From Acidihalobacter sp. (GTDB lineage Bacteria; Pseudomonadota; Gammaproteobacteria; DSM-5130; Acidihalobacteraceae): a stretch of 64,000 bases of DNA. The position numbers and the translations under genes are program-made. The stretch's first letter is position 1. Each line of letters begins with the position of its first letter. Where the stretch lies: the NCBI GenBank assembly GCA_027013225.1, contig JALUXU010000024.1, positions 1 to 64,000 on the forward strand. The letters are read 5' to 3'. Shown in pieces: positions 1 to 7,704 of the stretch. The notes under the pieces were generated by a model that saw nothing but the letters and a program-made list of their open reading frames with translations, did no database searches and had not been told where the DNA came from.

Positions 1-641
1 TCCTGAAGACACACCAAGGCGAGCCCCAGCAGATCCTGGAGGTGGTGTGCGACATGTCCGGCGCCTTTCTCAGTGGCATCGCCGAGCAACTGCCCAAGGC
101 CCAGGTGACCGTGGACTGGTTCCATATTGTGCAGGCGTTCACGCGCGCACTCGACGATGAGAGGAAACAGGAAAGTCGTGTTGTGCCATTATCTAAACAT
201 ACGCGCTGGGCCGTGTTGAAGAAGGCCGTTGCCGATCATCTCACCACCAATCAGTTCAAGGCATTGAGTGAGTTGCTTGTGCAAGGCTTTGACACGGCAA
301 TCGCCTGGCGAATCAAAGAACGCCTGAAATGGATCCGTGAGGCCCCGACGCTATGCGCTGCACGTTGGCGGATCACCCGCTTCATCAACCATGCGACCGA
401 GCTGGTGGGTGACAGTACGCTACGGGAGCCGGTTCGCAAGGCCCTGCAGACATTGGCTAACCATGCCGAACGGGTCATCAGGCGCTGGACATCAACCTTT
501 ACCAATGCACGCATGGGGGGCCTCAACAGCCTCTTCCACGCAGCCAGGGCAAGAGCCCGTGGCTACCGCAATACAGAAACCTTCATCACCATGATTTACA
601 TGATCGCCAACCCGGCAGGTGCCTTGCTCAAATCCATATGA
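1..641 (+). mobile_element. ISL3-family transposase, C-terminal part (5' end outside window)
   Basis: The reading frame is open from the window edge to the stop at 639-641, so this is the 3' part of a larger gene. The motif VCDMSGAF followed by VTVDWFHIVQAF and a basic stretch matches the DDE core of ISL3-family transposases: the two aspartates are catalytic residues, and WFH is typical. The C-terminal part (ARARGYRNTETF, then a hydrophobic end) also fits the family end. The left end of the IS lies outside the window, so terminal repeats cannot be paired here. The right end should lie between 642 and about 760. Confidence 0.85.
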
Positions 642-703
642 AACGTCGAGGAGCCTAATAATCAAGGTCCAAAGAGGCATTCTTGTTTATATGCCCGACC
701 ACG

Positions 704-731
704 GCTAATGGGATGAGTCCGTACCATTAGC
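704..731. other. Inverted repeat (8-bp stem) between the IS and ppk2
   Basis: GCTAATGG at 704-711 is exactly complementary to CCATTAGC at 724-731, with a 12-base loop. It lies just past the transposase stop and 74 bases before ppk2. It has no T-run. It may belong to the right end of the ISL3 element or be a transcript end. The sequence does not decide between these. Confidence 0.35.
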
Positions 732-804
732 AGTAATTCTTACTATACATATCAAATATATGGTAATAAAATGGATTATAAATGCTTATTACTGGTGCCA
801 GCCC

Positions 805-1731
805 ATGTCAAAAGATGCCAGATTCTCCATGCCCAGCCCTTTTAAGAAACGGGAAGATCAGGTTTTAGCCTCTTCTTCGGTGGTGGATAAACTGCCCAAG
901 AGAAAAATCTTCTCTGACGCCAATTATCCTTACGAGAAAAAGATGAGCCGGCGTGAATATGAAGCCCTGAAGACCGACCTGCAGATCGAAATGTTGAAAA
1001 TGCAGGGTTGGGTCAAGGAAACCGGTCAGCGCATCGTCATCCTGTTCGAGGGCCGGGATGCCGCAGGCAAGGGCGGCACCATCAAACGCATGATGGAACA
1101 CATGAACCCGCGCGGCGCGCGCGTGGTGGCGCTGGAAAAACCCAGCGATGAAGAACAGGGGCAATGGTATTTTCAACGTTATATCAAACATCTTCCCAGC
1201 AAGGGTGAAATCGTGCTGTTCGATCGTTCCTGGTACAACCGCGCCGGGGTTGAACGGGTCATGAAGTTCTGTCAGTCCGGGGAATACCTTGAATTTATGC
1301 GCCAGGCACCGGAAGTGGAACGCATGCTGGTGCGTAGCGGTATCATCCTGTTCAAACTCTGGTTCTCGGTCAGCCGTAATGAACAGTTCCGCCGCTTCCA
1401 GCAGCGCCGGCATGATCCCTTGAAGCAATGGAAGCTGAGTCCGGTCGATCTGGCATCACTGGACAAATGGAATGACTATACCGAAGCCAAGGAAGCCATG
1501 TTTTTTTATACCGATACGGCCGATGCGCCCTGGACGGTGATCAAATCCGATTGTAAGAAGCGCGCGAGAATCAACGCCATGCGTTTCGTGCTGAACAATC
1601 TCGACTATCCCAACAAAGATCTGAAGGTCGCCATACCGCCCGATCCGCTGATCGTCGGTTCAGCGGCCCATATTTACGAGCAAGGCGAACACCTGCTTCG
1701 CGACACCCCCTTTAACGACAATGAGAAATAA
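805..1731 (+). CDS. ppk2: Polyphosphate kinase 2 family protein (PPK2)
   Basis: PPK2 enzymes transfer phosphate between inorganic polyphosphate and nucleotides in the cytoplasm. The 308-residue product shows the family P-loop GRDAAGKG (about residues 83-90), Walker B FDRSWYNRAGVE (about 139-150) and the basic lid RNEQFRRFQQRRHDP. An open frame begins at 760, but the first 15 residues look unlike the family and have no ribosome site. ATG 805 is chosen, and ATG 829 is also possible. The stop overlaps the next small gene, so the two are probably co-transcribed. Whether it acts on ADP, GDP or AMP cannot be told by eye. Confidence 0.9.
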   Translation: MSKDARFSMPSPFKKREDQVLASSSVVDKLPKRKIFSDANYPYEKKMSRREYEALKTDLQIEMLKMQGWVKETGQRIVILFEGRDAAGKGGTIKRMMEHMNPRGARVVALEKPSDEEQGQWYFQRYIKHLPSKGEIVLFDRSWYNRAGVERVMKFCQSGEYLEFMRQAPEVERMLVRSGIILFKLWFSVSRNEQFRRFQQRRHDPLKQWKLSPVDLASLDKWNDYTEAKEAMFFYTDTADAPWTVIKSDCKKRARINAMRFVLNNLDYPNKDLKVAIPPDPLIVGSAAHIYEQGEHLLRDTPFNDNEK

Positions 1732-1732
1732 T

Positions 1733-1948
1733 ATGCTCCACACGCAGCACGCCGAGGAAATCACCCTGCGTTTCCGGGAAATGGTCGAACAATCCGGTGA
1801 TATTCTTTCACCCAGCCACTATGATGAATTGTCGCTGCTCATTGAGGCCGGCATCGACGCTGCGCTGGTGGACTATATGGAACGTATGGCGGAAAAAATG
1901 GAGGCGCTGGCCACAGACATTCGTAAAGGTGCGGAGTTCTTCGACTAA
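1733..1948 (+). CDS. Small hypothetical protein downstream of ppk2
   Basis: A 71-residue, acidic and helical-looking protein with no recognised domain, no signal peptide and no membrane segment. ATG 1733 begins two bases after the ppk2 stop. An earlier ATG at 1721 would overlap ppk2 by 11 bases. The purine-rich end of ppk2 (AATGAGAAATAA) could serve as the ribosome site, so translation is probably coupled. The many Met/Glu/Ala residues in the second half (MERMAEKMEALATDI) suggest one long amphipathic helix. It may be a partner or regulator of PPK2, but that is inferred only from position. Confidence 0.6.
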   Translation: MLHTQHAEEITLRFREMVEQSGDILSPSHYDELSLLIEAGIDAALVDYMERMAEKMEALATDIRKGAEFFD

Positions 1949-2416
1949 CCTCTCCGATTATGCCGGTCTCGGCCTGCCTGGACGAAGACCCGGCGTTTGT
2001 CATTAGGGGCAGACCACTATTTCAAGATAAATTCCGTCAACTCCAGAGGAAAGCCCAGGCTGCGCCTGCTTGGTTTATCTAACGTGCCTTTTGTGCATCA
2101 TCCAGATCCAGCGCGGCAATAACCGGCAGGCGAGCTTTAAGACCGTTACCGTAGTTCACCGCTGATTGTCAGCGGTGGAATATCTAGCCCCATCAGCTGT
2201 CGCTGGTGAAAGGGCGCCACCATTAAGCAATAACAACCAACCGGCAAGAAAAAACGACTCGAATAATGAGCTCGGGGACAAGAACGGTGCGGAATGAACG
2301 CTTACGTTTCAATTTTTTGAAACGAATATTTGTGAAGTTATATGTCGCCATTAGTTCTTGATACTTTTGCAAACCTGCGCCAAATGCGGCGAATGGCTGC
2401 CAGTGGAGGACATGCC
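1949..2416. other. Intergenic region with two short hairpins
   Basis: No convincing gene was found in these 468 bases. Two perfect hairpins are visible. One is CACCGCTGA/TCAGCGGTG at 2157-2177 with a 3-base loop. The other is CGTTTCAA-TTTT-TTGAAACG at 2305-2324. Neither is followed by a clean T-run. The region separates the ppk2 pair from the convergent yajL gene, so one of them may mark a transcript end. A short minus-strand frame at 2223-2420 is not supported by codon use or a ribosome site. Confidence 0.5.
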
Positions 2417-2947
2417 TCAAGGCCGTTGCAGCGCAGCTTCGACTTGTTCGCGGTTGGTGTGGTCGGTCAGGTGTTCGACCAGTGCGAGGGCGAAGTCCAT
2501 AGCGGTGCCAGGGCCGCGGGAGGTGAGCACGGGACCGTCGATTTCAATCACGTTGCCGCTCGAACCGGGTAGTACGCCGGGATAGGCCGTGAAACGCCGG
2601 GTTTTGAGTAGGCCGGCGCGATCGAGCACTTTGGGCGCCGCGCAGATGGCCGCCGCTTCACCGCCTTCGGCCAGGGTGCGTTTCAGCAGCGCCACGATAC
2701 GGTCGTCGTCGCGCAGATGATTGGCGCCGGCGGTGCCGCCAGGGAGCACGACCATGTCGTAATGCGTTTCAAGCACTTCGTCCAGTGCAGCGTCGGGCAG
2801 GATCACGGTGCGGCGGGCGCAGCGCACGGGCCCGGGTTGCAAGCCTGCTACGGTGACGTCGATGCCGCCGCGGCGGAGTATGTCGATCAGGGTGACAGCT
2901 TCGAGTTCCTCGCTGCCTTCTGCGATGGGGATGAGTACTTTGGCCAT
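2417..2947 (-). CDS. yajL: DJ-1/PfpI family protein (YajL-like)
   Basis: This 176-residue protein is a full-length single-domain member of the DJ-1/ThiJ/PfpI family. Family members act in the cytoplasm as glutathione-independent glyoxalases, deglycases or oxidative-stress chaperones. The conserved nucleophile is Cys102 in AAICAAP, and the acidic partner lies in EGSEELE (residues 10-16). A good ribosome site, GAGAGGAA, precedes the ATG at 2947. The first 61 bases lie inside the 3' end of yibQ in another frame, so it is probably translated from the ctpA-yibQ-yajL message. The true substrate is uncertain for this family. Confidence 0.88.
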   Translation of the reverse strand: MAKVLIPIAEGSEELEAVTLIDILRRGGIDVTVAGLQPGPVRCARRTVILPDAALDEVLETHYDMVVLPGGTAGANHLRDDDRIVALLKRTLAEGGEAAAICAAPKVLDRAGLLKTRRFTAYPGVLPGSSGNVIEIDGPVLTSRGPGTAMDFALALVEHLTDHTNREQVEAALQRP

Positions 2948-3702
2948 GTCGGGTTCCTCTCTTGGCGGGCGATGATCCCACTAGCGGATATAAGGCGGAT
3001 ACCTCGCGTTTTCAAGCGCGGGATGATTGTCTCCAGCACTTTCAGCGTGGTGGCATAGGGGTGGCCGATGGCGATGGCGGTGCCGTGGCGTTCGGCCTGA
3101 TGGATCAGGCGTTTTAGCTGGGCGCGAACGAAGGTGGCGTTGTTCGGTGTGGCATCGAGGAAGACGTTGCGCCGGGCCGAGGGCAGACCGGCGCGCCGCG
3201 CTTCTGCAAGCGCTACGGAACGCGCGCTGGTGCGGCTGTCGATGAAATACAGGCCGCCGATGCGGGCGATGTCGTGCATCAGCCAGGCCATATCTCCGGG
3301 ATGTTGGGTGAGCAGGCTACCCATGTGGTTATTGATGCCGGCCACGGGCGGCAGGGAGGCTAGGTCGGCGCGCAAGGTCTCGGCAAAATCGGCCCGGCTC
3401 ATCGCCAGGGTGAGTCCGCCGGGTCCCAGCCGCTGGCCGTTCATGGCCTGCATGGGAAGATGCAGCATGATCTCCTTGCCGCGCTCGCGGGCTTCAAGGG
3501 CCTGCGCCCTGCCATAGGGCGTTTGGGGTAAAAAGGCAAGGGTGACCGCACCCGGAAGGGAAACAGCCCGATCGCCGCCGGCTTTTTCATAGCCGAGGTC
3601 GTCGATGATGATGGCAATGTCTGCCGCGCGGGTTTGAACGGCGCTCAGGGATAGCAGCAAGGCGATGAACCCTGCAGCCAGATAGTGTGGAACGCGTTCC
3701 AT
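2887..3702 (-). CDS. yibQ: Divergent polysaccharide deacetylase family protein (YibQ)
   Basis: A 271-residue secreted protein with an N-terminal signal peptide (about residues 1-26, ending TRA-AD). The NodB-like fold follows, with the metal-site Asp pair in IIIDDLG (Asp34-Asp35) and a conserved NNHMGSLLT segment. YibQ proteins are periplasmic and usually lie next to CtpA or EnvC, as here, which suggests a role in envelope or peptidoglycan maintenance. Its start overlaps the ctpA stop as TGATG. Its 3' end reads through the start of yajL for 61 bases, and the last 20 or so residues (rich in Ser, Lys and Pro) probably have no conserved role. Confidence 0.87.
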   Translation of the reverse strand: MERVPHYLAAGFIALLLSLSAVQTRAADIAIIIDDLGYEKAGGDRAVSLPGAVTLAFLPQTPYGRAQALEARERGKEIMLHLPMQAMNGQRLGPGGLTLAMSRADFAETLRADLASLPPVAGINNHMGSLLTQHPGDMAWLMHDIARIGGLYFIDSRTSARSVALAEARRAGLPSARRNVFLDATPNNATFVRAQLKRLIHQAERHGTAIAIGHPYATTLKVLETIIPRLKTRGIRLISASGIIARQERNPTWPKYSSPSQKAARNSKLSP

Positions 3703-5033
3703 CAGCCGGCGGTTGCGGGAGGCCGCGCCAGGGCCAGACTCTTGAGGACGGTCAACGCTTCATAGAGCTGGAAATCTTTGTGCGCCAGGGCGAGTTCGTC
3801 ATTCTTGCCGCCGCTGTGCGGAAGTTTCGCGGCTCCAGGATTTTTCAGGTGTCCGGAAAGATCGGCTTCGCGGAAAGAGTCGATGCGAGGGTTGGCCGCG
3901 GCCTTTACCTGCAAGGGTTCGACGGTGATGTCCGGGCGGATACCTTCAGCCTGTATGGAGTGACCATTGGGCGTGTAGTAAAGCGCGGTGGTCAACTTGA
4001 TGGCTGTGTCTTGCGAGAGCGGAAGAACCGTTTGTACCGAGCCTTTGCCGAAAGTGCGCGTGCCTACTACGAGGGCGCGATGATTGTCCTTGAGCGCGCC
4101 GGCCACGATTTCGGCGGCAGAGGCCGTCCCTCCGTTGACCAGCGCCACGATGGGCGCGCCGCTCAAGGCATCGCCCGGTAGGGCTTCAAAACGGTGACTG
4201 GAGTCCGGTATGCGTCCCTTGATGTAAACGATCAATCCGCGACTCAGAAAAGTATTGGAAACGCTTACGGCGGCATTGAGTAGTCCTCCGGGGTTATTGC
4301 GAAGGTCGAGTACCAGCCCGCGCAGCGGGGCCTTGTTGGTCTTTTTCAGTTTTGCCAGCGCCTTGCGTAAATCGGCGGAGGTAGCGGATTGGAAGCTGGC
4401 GATGCGCACATAACCATAGCCAGGTTCCAGCAGGCGGCTTTTGACGCTATCGACGCGGATGATCTCGCGCTTGAGGGTGAATCGCAGCGGGGTGGGATGG
4501 CCGGGGCGGATGATTTCGAGTTCGATGGAGGTGCCCGGCGCACCGCGCATGCGCTTGACGGCCTGGTCGAGCTTCATGCCCTCCACCGATTCGCCGTTGA
4601 TGCGAACGATGACGTCTCCCGAGTGTATGCCGGCTCGTTGTGCCGGCGTGCCGTCGATGGGCGAGACGACCTTAATGAATCTCTTGTCGGGAGCGACGAC
4701 GATACCGAGGCCGCCGAATCGACCGCTGGTGTTGATCTTCAGTTGTTTGTACTGCGTGGCGTCAAGATAGGCGGAATGCGGATCGAGGCCGGTCAGCATG
4801 CCATTGATCGCGTTTTGCAGGAGCCGTTTGTCGCTCACCGGTTCGACGTAATCCTGTTTGATCTTTTGCATTACTTCGACGAAGGTGTGCAGCTCGGCAA
4901 GTGGCAGCGTATTCTTTGCGCCCGCTTTGGCGGAGGAGTCGGCGTGTGCCTCGGGAAGCCACGGCGCGGCCAGAACAAGAGCGAAAAACAGCAGAGGGAT
5001 GCGATAAACAAATGCAAGTTTCATGGATGGCAT
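3702..5033 (-). CDS. ctpA: Carboxy-terminal processing protease (S41 family)
   Basis: A periplasmic serine protease of 443 residues. A signal peptide covers about residues 1-31, and a PDZ domain lies near 102-187. The catalytic Ser305 is in NGGTASAAEI and the general-base Lys330 in RTFGKGSVQ, so the Ser-Lys dyad is intact. It processes or degrades periplasmic proteins by their C-termini. ATG 5033 is chosen because AGG lies eight bases upstream; ATG 5024 is the alternative. An open frame continues further upstream, but it runs back past the start of the divergent engB gene at 5102. It overlaps yibQ by one base. Confidence 0.93.
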   Translation of the reverse strand: MPSMKLAFVYRIPLLFFALVLAAPWLPEAHADSSAKAGAKNTLPLAELHTFVEVMQKIKQDYVEPVSDKRLLQNAINGMLTGLDPHSAYLDATQYKQLKINTSGRFGGLGIVVAPDKRFIKVVSPIDGTPAQRAGIHSGDVIVRINGESVEGMKLDQAVKRMRGAPGTSIELEIIRPGHPTPLRFTLKREIIRVDSVKSRLLEPGYGYVRIASFQSATSADLRKALAKLKKTNKAPLRGLVLDLRNNPGGLLNAAVSVSNTFLSRGLIVYIKGRIPDSSHRFEALPGDALSGAPIVALVNGGTASAAEIVAGALKDNHRALVVGTRTFGKGSVQTVLPLSQDTAIKLTTALYYTPNGHSIQAEGIRPDITVEPLQVKAAANPRIDSFREADLSGHLKNPGAAKLPHSGGKNDELALAHKDFQLYEALTVLKSLALARPPATAG

Positions 5034-5101
5034 TCTAGCAGCCTGATCATCCGGCCGGCACATGGTAATCTGACTCCGAAAAGTAGAATGAGCCAAATCC
5101 A

Positions 5102-5728
5102 ATGCACCGTTTGTATCAAAATACCTGTTTTCTGACCAGCGCGACATCTCTCAAAGACATGCCGGAGGATGCCGGCCGCGAAGTCGCGTTCGCCGGACGA
5201 TCGAATGCCGGCAAGTCCAGTGCGCTGAACCGCCTTTGCCACCAGAAAAGCCTTGCCCGAACCAGCAAGACGCCAGGGCGCACCCAGCAGATCAATTTCT
5301 TTCGGGTGACGGAAGATCGCCACCTCGTCGATTTGCCCGGCTATGGCTTCGCTCGGGTGCCGGGCGGCTTGCAGCGTGAATGGGGGACATTCGTCGCCCG
5401 TTATCTGCAACATCGGCGTAGTCTTGCGGGACTGATCGTGCTCATGGATATCCGTCGGCCGCTCACCGCCTTGGATGAGCAATTGCTGCAGGTGTGCCGA
5501 GAAAGCGGCATCGCGGCGCACGTTCTGCTCACCAAGGCGGACAAGCTCAGCCGCAGCAAGGCCGGGGAGGTGTTACAAAGCATGCGCAAGCAACTGGCCA
5601 GAGAGGGCTACGACAGGGTGAGCATGCAGCGATTTTCGGCCACCAGTGGCGAAGGGCTGGAGGAGGCTCAGGCCCGCCTGGACGAGTGGCTGTTCCCTGA
5701 AGGGCTGCCGTTTCGGGAGCGGACCTGA
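5102..5728 (+). CDS. engB: Ribosome biogenesis GTPase EngB/YihA
   Basis: A TrmE-Era-EngA family GTPase needed for 50S ribosomal subunit assembly. All nucleotide motifs are visible in the 208 residues: G1 GRSNAGKSS (about 32-40), G2 region TPGRTQQI, G3 DLPGYG and G4 TKAD. The length is normal for the family. It is divergent from ctpA, with a shared 68-base promoter region, and convergent with thrB, whose stop lies four bases beyond its own. No terminator hairpin fits between the two stops. Confidence 0.95.
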   Translation: MHRLYQNTCFLTSATSLKDMPEDAGREVAFAGRSNAGKSSALNRLCHQKSLARTSKTPGRTQQINFFRVTEDRHLVDLPGYGFARVPGGLQREWGTFVARYLQHRRSLAGLIVLMDIRRPLTALDEQLLQVCRESGIAAHVLLTKADKLSRSKAGEVLQSMRKQLAREGYDRVSMQRFSATSGEGLEEAQARLDEWLFPEGLPFRERT

Positions 5729-5732
5729 TTCT

Positions 5733-6683
5733 TCATACCCAATGCCGGTGCAACCGGACTTCCTCGCCGATGCGTGCCTCGAGAATGCGTTTAAAGGTTT
5801 CTGGATCTTTGACATGCACGATTTGTGCGGGCCGGGGGAAATAGGCGTCCCGCAACCTTGACAGCCAAAAGCGCAAGGCGGCGGCGCGCAGCATCACCGG
5901 CCATGCGCCGCGCTCGATGGAAGTCAGCGGCCGCGCGGCGTGATAGGCGCGCAATAACGCCATGGCGCGATCGAAATCAAGCGATCCGTCCTCACGGCTG
6001 CACCAGTCATTGACGGTCACGGCGAGGTCATAGAGCAGCGCATCGTTGCAGGCGTAATAAAAATCGAGGATGCCACTCAGCTGCCCGTCTTTCCACAACA
6101 CATTGTCGCGGAAAAGATCGGCGTGAATGACGCCGCGCGGCAGGTCGGCGAAACGAAATAATCCTTGAAAGCGTAATTCGTTTTGAAGTAGCGCGGCGTC
6201 CTGTTTGCTTAAGTGGGGCATGAGCTTTTCCCCCATTTCCCGCCACCAGCGGGGGCCGCGGTCATTGTCACGTCGGCCGGGGAAGTTTTCGGCGGCCAGA
6301 TGCAGGCGGGCGAGGGATTCGCCGATGGTCGCGCAGGCGGCTTCATCGGGTTGCAGATCGCTGCTGCCTTCGAGGCGCTGCACCAGGGCGGCGGGCCGGC
6401 CGTTGAGGGTTTTTAACATTGTTCCATTACGGTCGGGGATCGGATGCGCGCAGGGAATATCGTGCTCATTCAGCCATGCCATGAGGTCGATAAAATACGG
6501 CATGGCTTCGGCTTCGTGCTGTTCGAACAGCGTCAGGACATAACGGCCGCGTGCGGTGCTGACGAAAAAATTGGTGTTTTCGATGCCGGATTCGATGCCT
6601 TCGAATTCGGTCACCGGCCCCAGATCGTAATCGTTGAGAAATGTATCTAGTTCGGTGCGGCTGACGGGTGTGAAAACAGACAT
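5733..6683 (-). CDS. thrB: Homoserine kinase, type II (APH fold)
   Basis: A 316-residue ThrB of the aminoglycoside-phosphotransferase fold, which phosphorylates L-homoserine on the route to threonine. The N-terminal lobe begins MSVFTPVSRTELDTFL, as in the proteobacterial type II enzymes. The catalytic loop is HADLFRDNVLW, with metal-binding LDFYYACND following. The length matches the family. It lies downstream of the LOG gene (33 bases) on the minus strand and may share its message. Confidence 0.93.
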   Translation of the reverse strand: MSVFTPVSRTELDTFLNDYDLGPVTEFEGIESGIENTNFFVSTARGRYVLTLFEQHEAEAMPYFIDLMAWLNEHDIPCAHPIPDRNGTMLKTLNGRPAALVQRLEGSSDLQPDEAACATIGESLARLHLAAENFPGRRDNDRGPRWWREMGEKLMPHLSKQDAALLQNELRFQGLFRFADLPRGVIHADLFRDNVLWKDGQLSGILDFYYACNDALLYDLAVTVNDWCSREDGSLDFDRAMALLRAYHAARPLTSIERGAWPVMLRAAALRFWLSRLRDAYFPRPAQIVHVKDPETFKRILEARIGEEVRLHRHWV

Positions 6684-6716
6684 GGCGTTATTTGTCTTTA
6701 TTAAAGGGTGTGTTGT

Positions 6717-7439
6717 TCAAAGGTCGAGCAACTTTTCGCGCTCTTCCGCGGAGGGTTCAAAGTCGCGGGATTCATAGTAATCGAAAATCGCGTCGACGAC
6801 TTCTGCGGCGGTGTCGACCAACTGCATCATTTCGAGATCTTTGGCATCGATGGTGCCTTCTTTGACGAGTACTTCGCGAAACCAGTCCAACAGGCCGTTC
6901 CAGAAAGGCGTGTGCACCAGGATGATGGGGATTCTTCGGGTCTTGCCCGTTTGCACCAGCGTAAGTATTTCGGCCAGTTCGTCCAGGGTGCCAAAGCCTC
7001 CCGGTAATACAACATAAGCCGAGGCGTATTTTACGAACATCACCTTGCGGGAAAAGAAGTGGCGAAAGCCTAGCGAAATGTCCTGATAGCGGTTAGCGCC
7101 TTGCTCGTGGGGCAATTGGATGTTAAGGCCGATGGAAAGGGATTTGCCGGCGTATGCGCCCTTGTTCGCGGCTTCCATGATGCCGGGGCCGCCGCCGCTG
7201 ACAACGGCAAATCCAGAGTCCGAAAGTTGTTTGGCGATGTCCTCGGCGAGGGCGTAGATCGGACTGTTCGCCGGCGTGCGGGCCGAACCGAAGAGGCTGA
7301 CGGAAGGGGCGATGCGGGCAAGACGCTCGAAACCTTCGACGAATTCCGCCATGATCTGGAAAATCTTCCAGCTCTCGCGGGTCAGGGTGCTGTCGTCCAG
7401 GGGCAAAAGCGCAGGGTGATTTTTAGGTGCAGGATTCAT
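6717..7439 (-). CDS. LOG family protein (TIGR00730; nucleotide 5'-monophosphate phosphoribohydrolase-like)
   Basis: A 240-residue Rossmann-like protein with both LOG motifs: GGGPGIMEAANKGA and PGGFGTLDE. Family members cleave the N-glycosidic bond of nucleoside 5'-monophosphates; in plants and some bacteria they release free cytokinins. In most bacteria the substrate is unknown, so a cytokinin role should not be assumed. It is divergent from the glycogen gene string that begins near 7.7 kb and lies just upstream of thrB. Confidence 0.88.
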   Translation of the reverse strand: MNPAPKNHPALLPLDDSTLTRESWKIFQIMAEFVEGFERLARIAPSVSLFGSARTPANSPIYALAEDIAKQLSDSGFAVVSGGGPGIMEAANKGAYAGKSLSIGLNIQLPHEQGANRYQDISLGFRHFFSRKVMFVKYASAYVVLPGGFGTLDELAEILTLVQTGKTRRIPIILVHTPFWNGLLDWFREVLVKEGTIDAKDLEMMQLVDTAAEVVDAIFDYYESRDFEPSAEEREKLLDL

Positions 7440-7465
7440 ATGCGTGCATGCTGTCAGGAGCGCGT

Positions 7466-7481
7466 ATTATTCCAGAATAAT
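7466..7481. promoter_or_regulatory. 16-bp palindrome in the divergent LOG/glycogen promoter region
   Basis: ATTATTC-CA-GAATAAT is a perfect dyad in the gap between two divergent transcription units. Such a short AT-rich dyad is a reasonable operator candidate. No regulator family can be assigned by eye. Confidence 0.35.
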
Positions 7482-7515
7482 GCCCTTGGTGGGCTGAGCA
7501 GGGTGCTGGTTTGTG

Positions 7516-7542
7516 AAGACTCTACTGTGAAAATGGTATATT
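7516..7542 (+). promoter_or_regulatory. Possible extended -10 promoter for the glycogen string
   Basis: TGGTATATT at 7534-7542 resembles an extended -10 element (TGn before TATATT). It lies about 160 bases before the chosen GH57-like start. No -35 hexamer is well placed. The first gene of the string has no other obvious promoter. Confidence 0.3.
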
Positions 7543-7704
7543 AAAGACAGTTTTGATGCCATTTTCATGAGAGAGCAGCTCACGCTCAATTAAGCTCGAA
7601 AACGATCCCTGATCCTTGCGCACCTCGCTGCGATTCCATGCAATTTGCAGGCTCAAGAGGATCTGGGGCTTCCAATATGGCGCCGCCCGCCGGAGACTTT
7701 TACC

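Noticed and set aside
2223-2420. 65-residue minus-strand frame in the ppk2-yajL gap
   Set aside because: No ribosome site or recognisable motif, and it crosses a palindrome.
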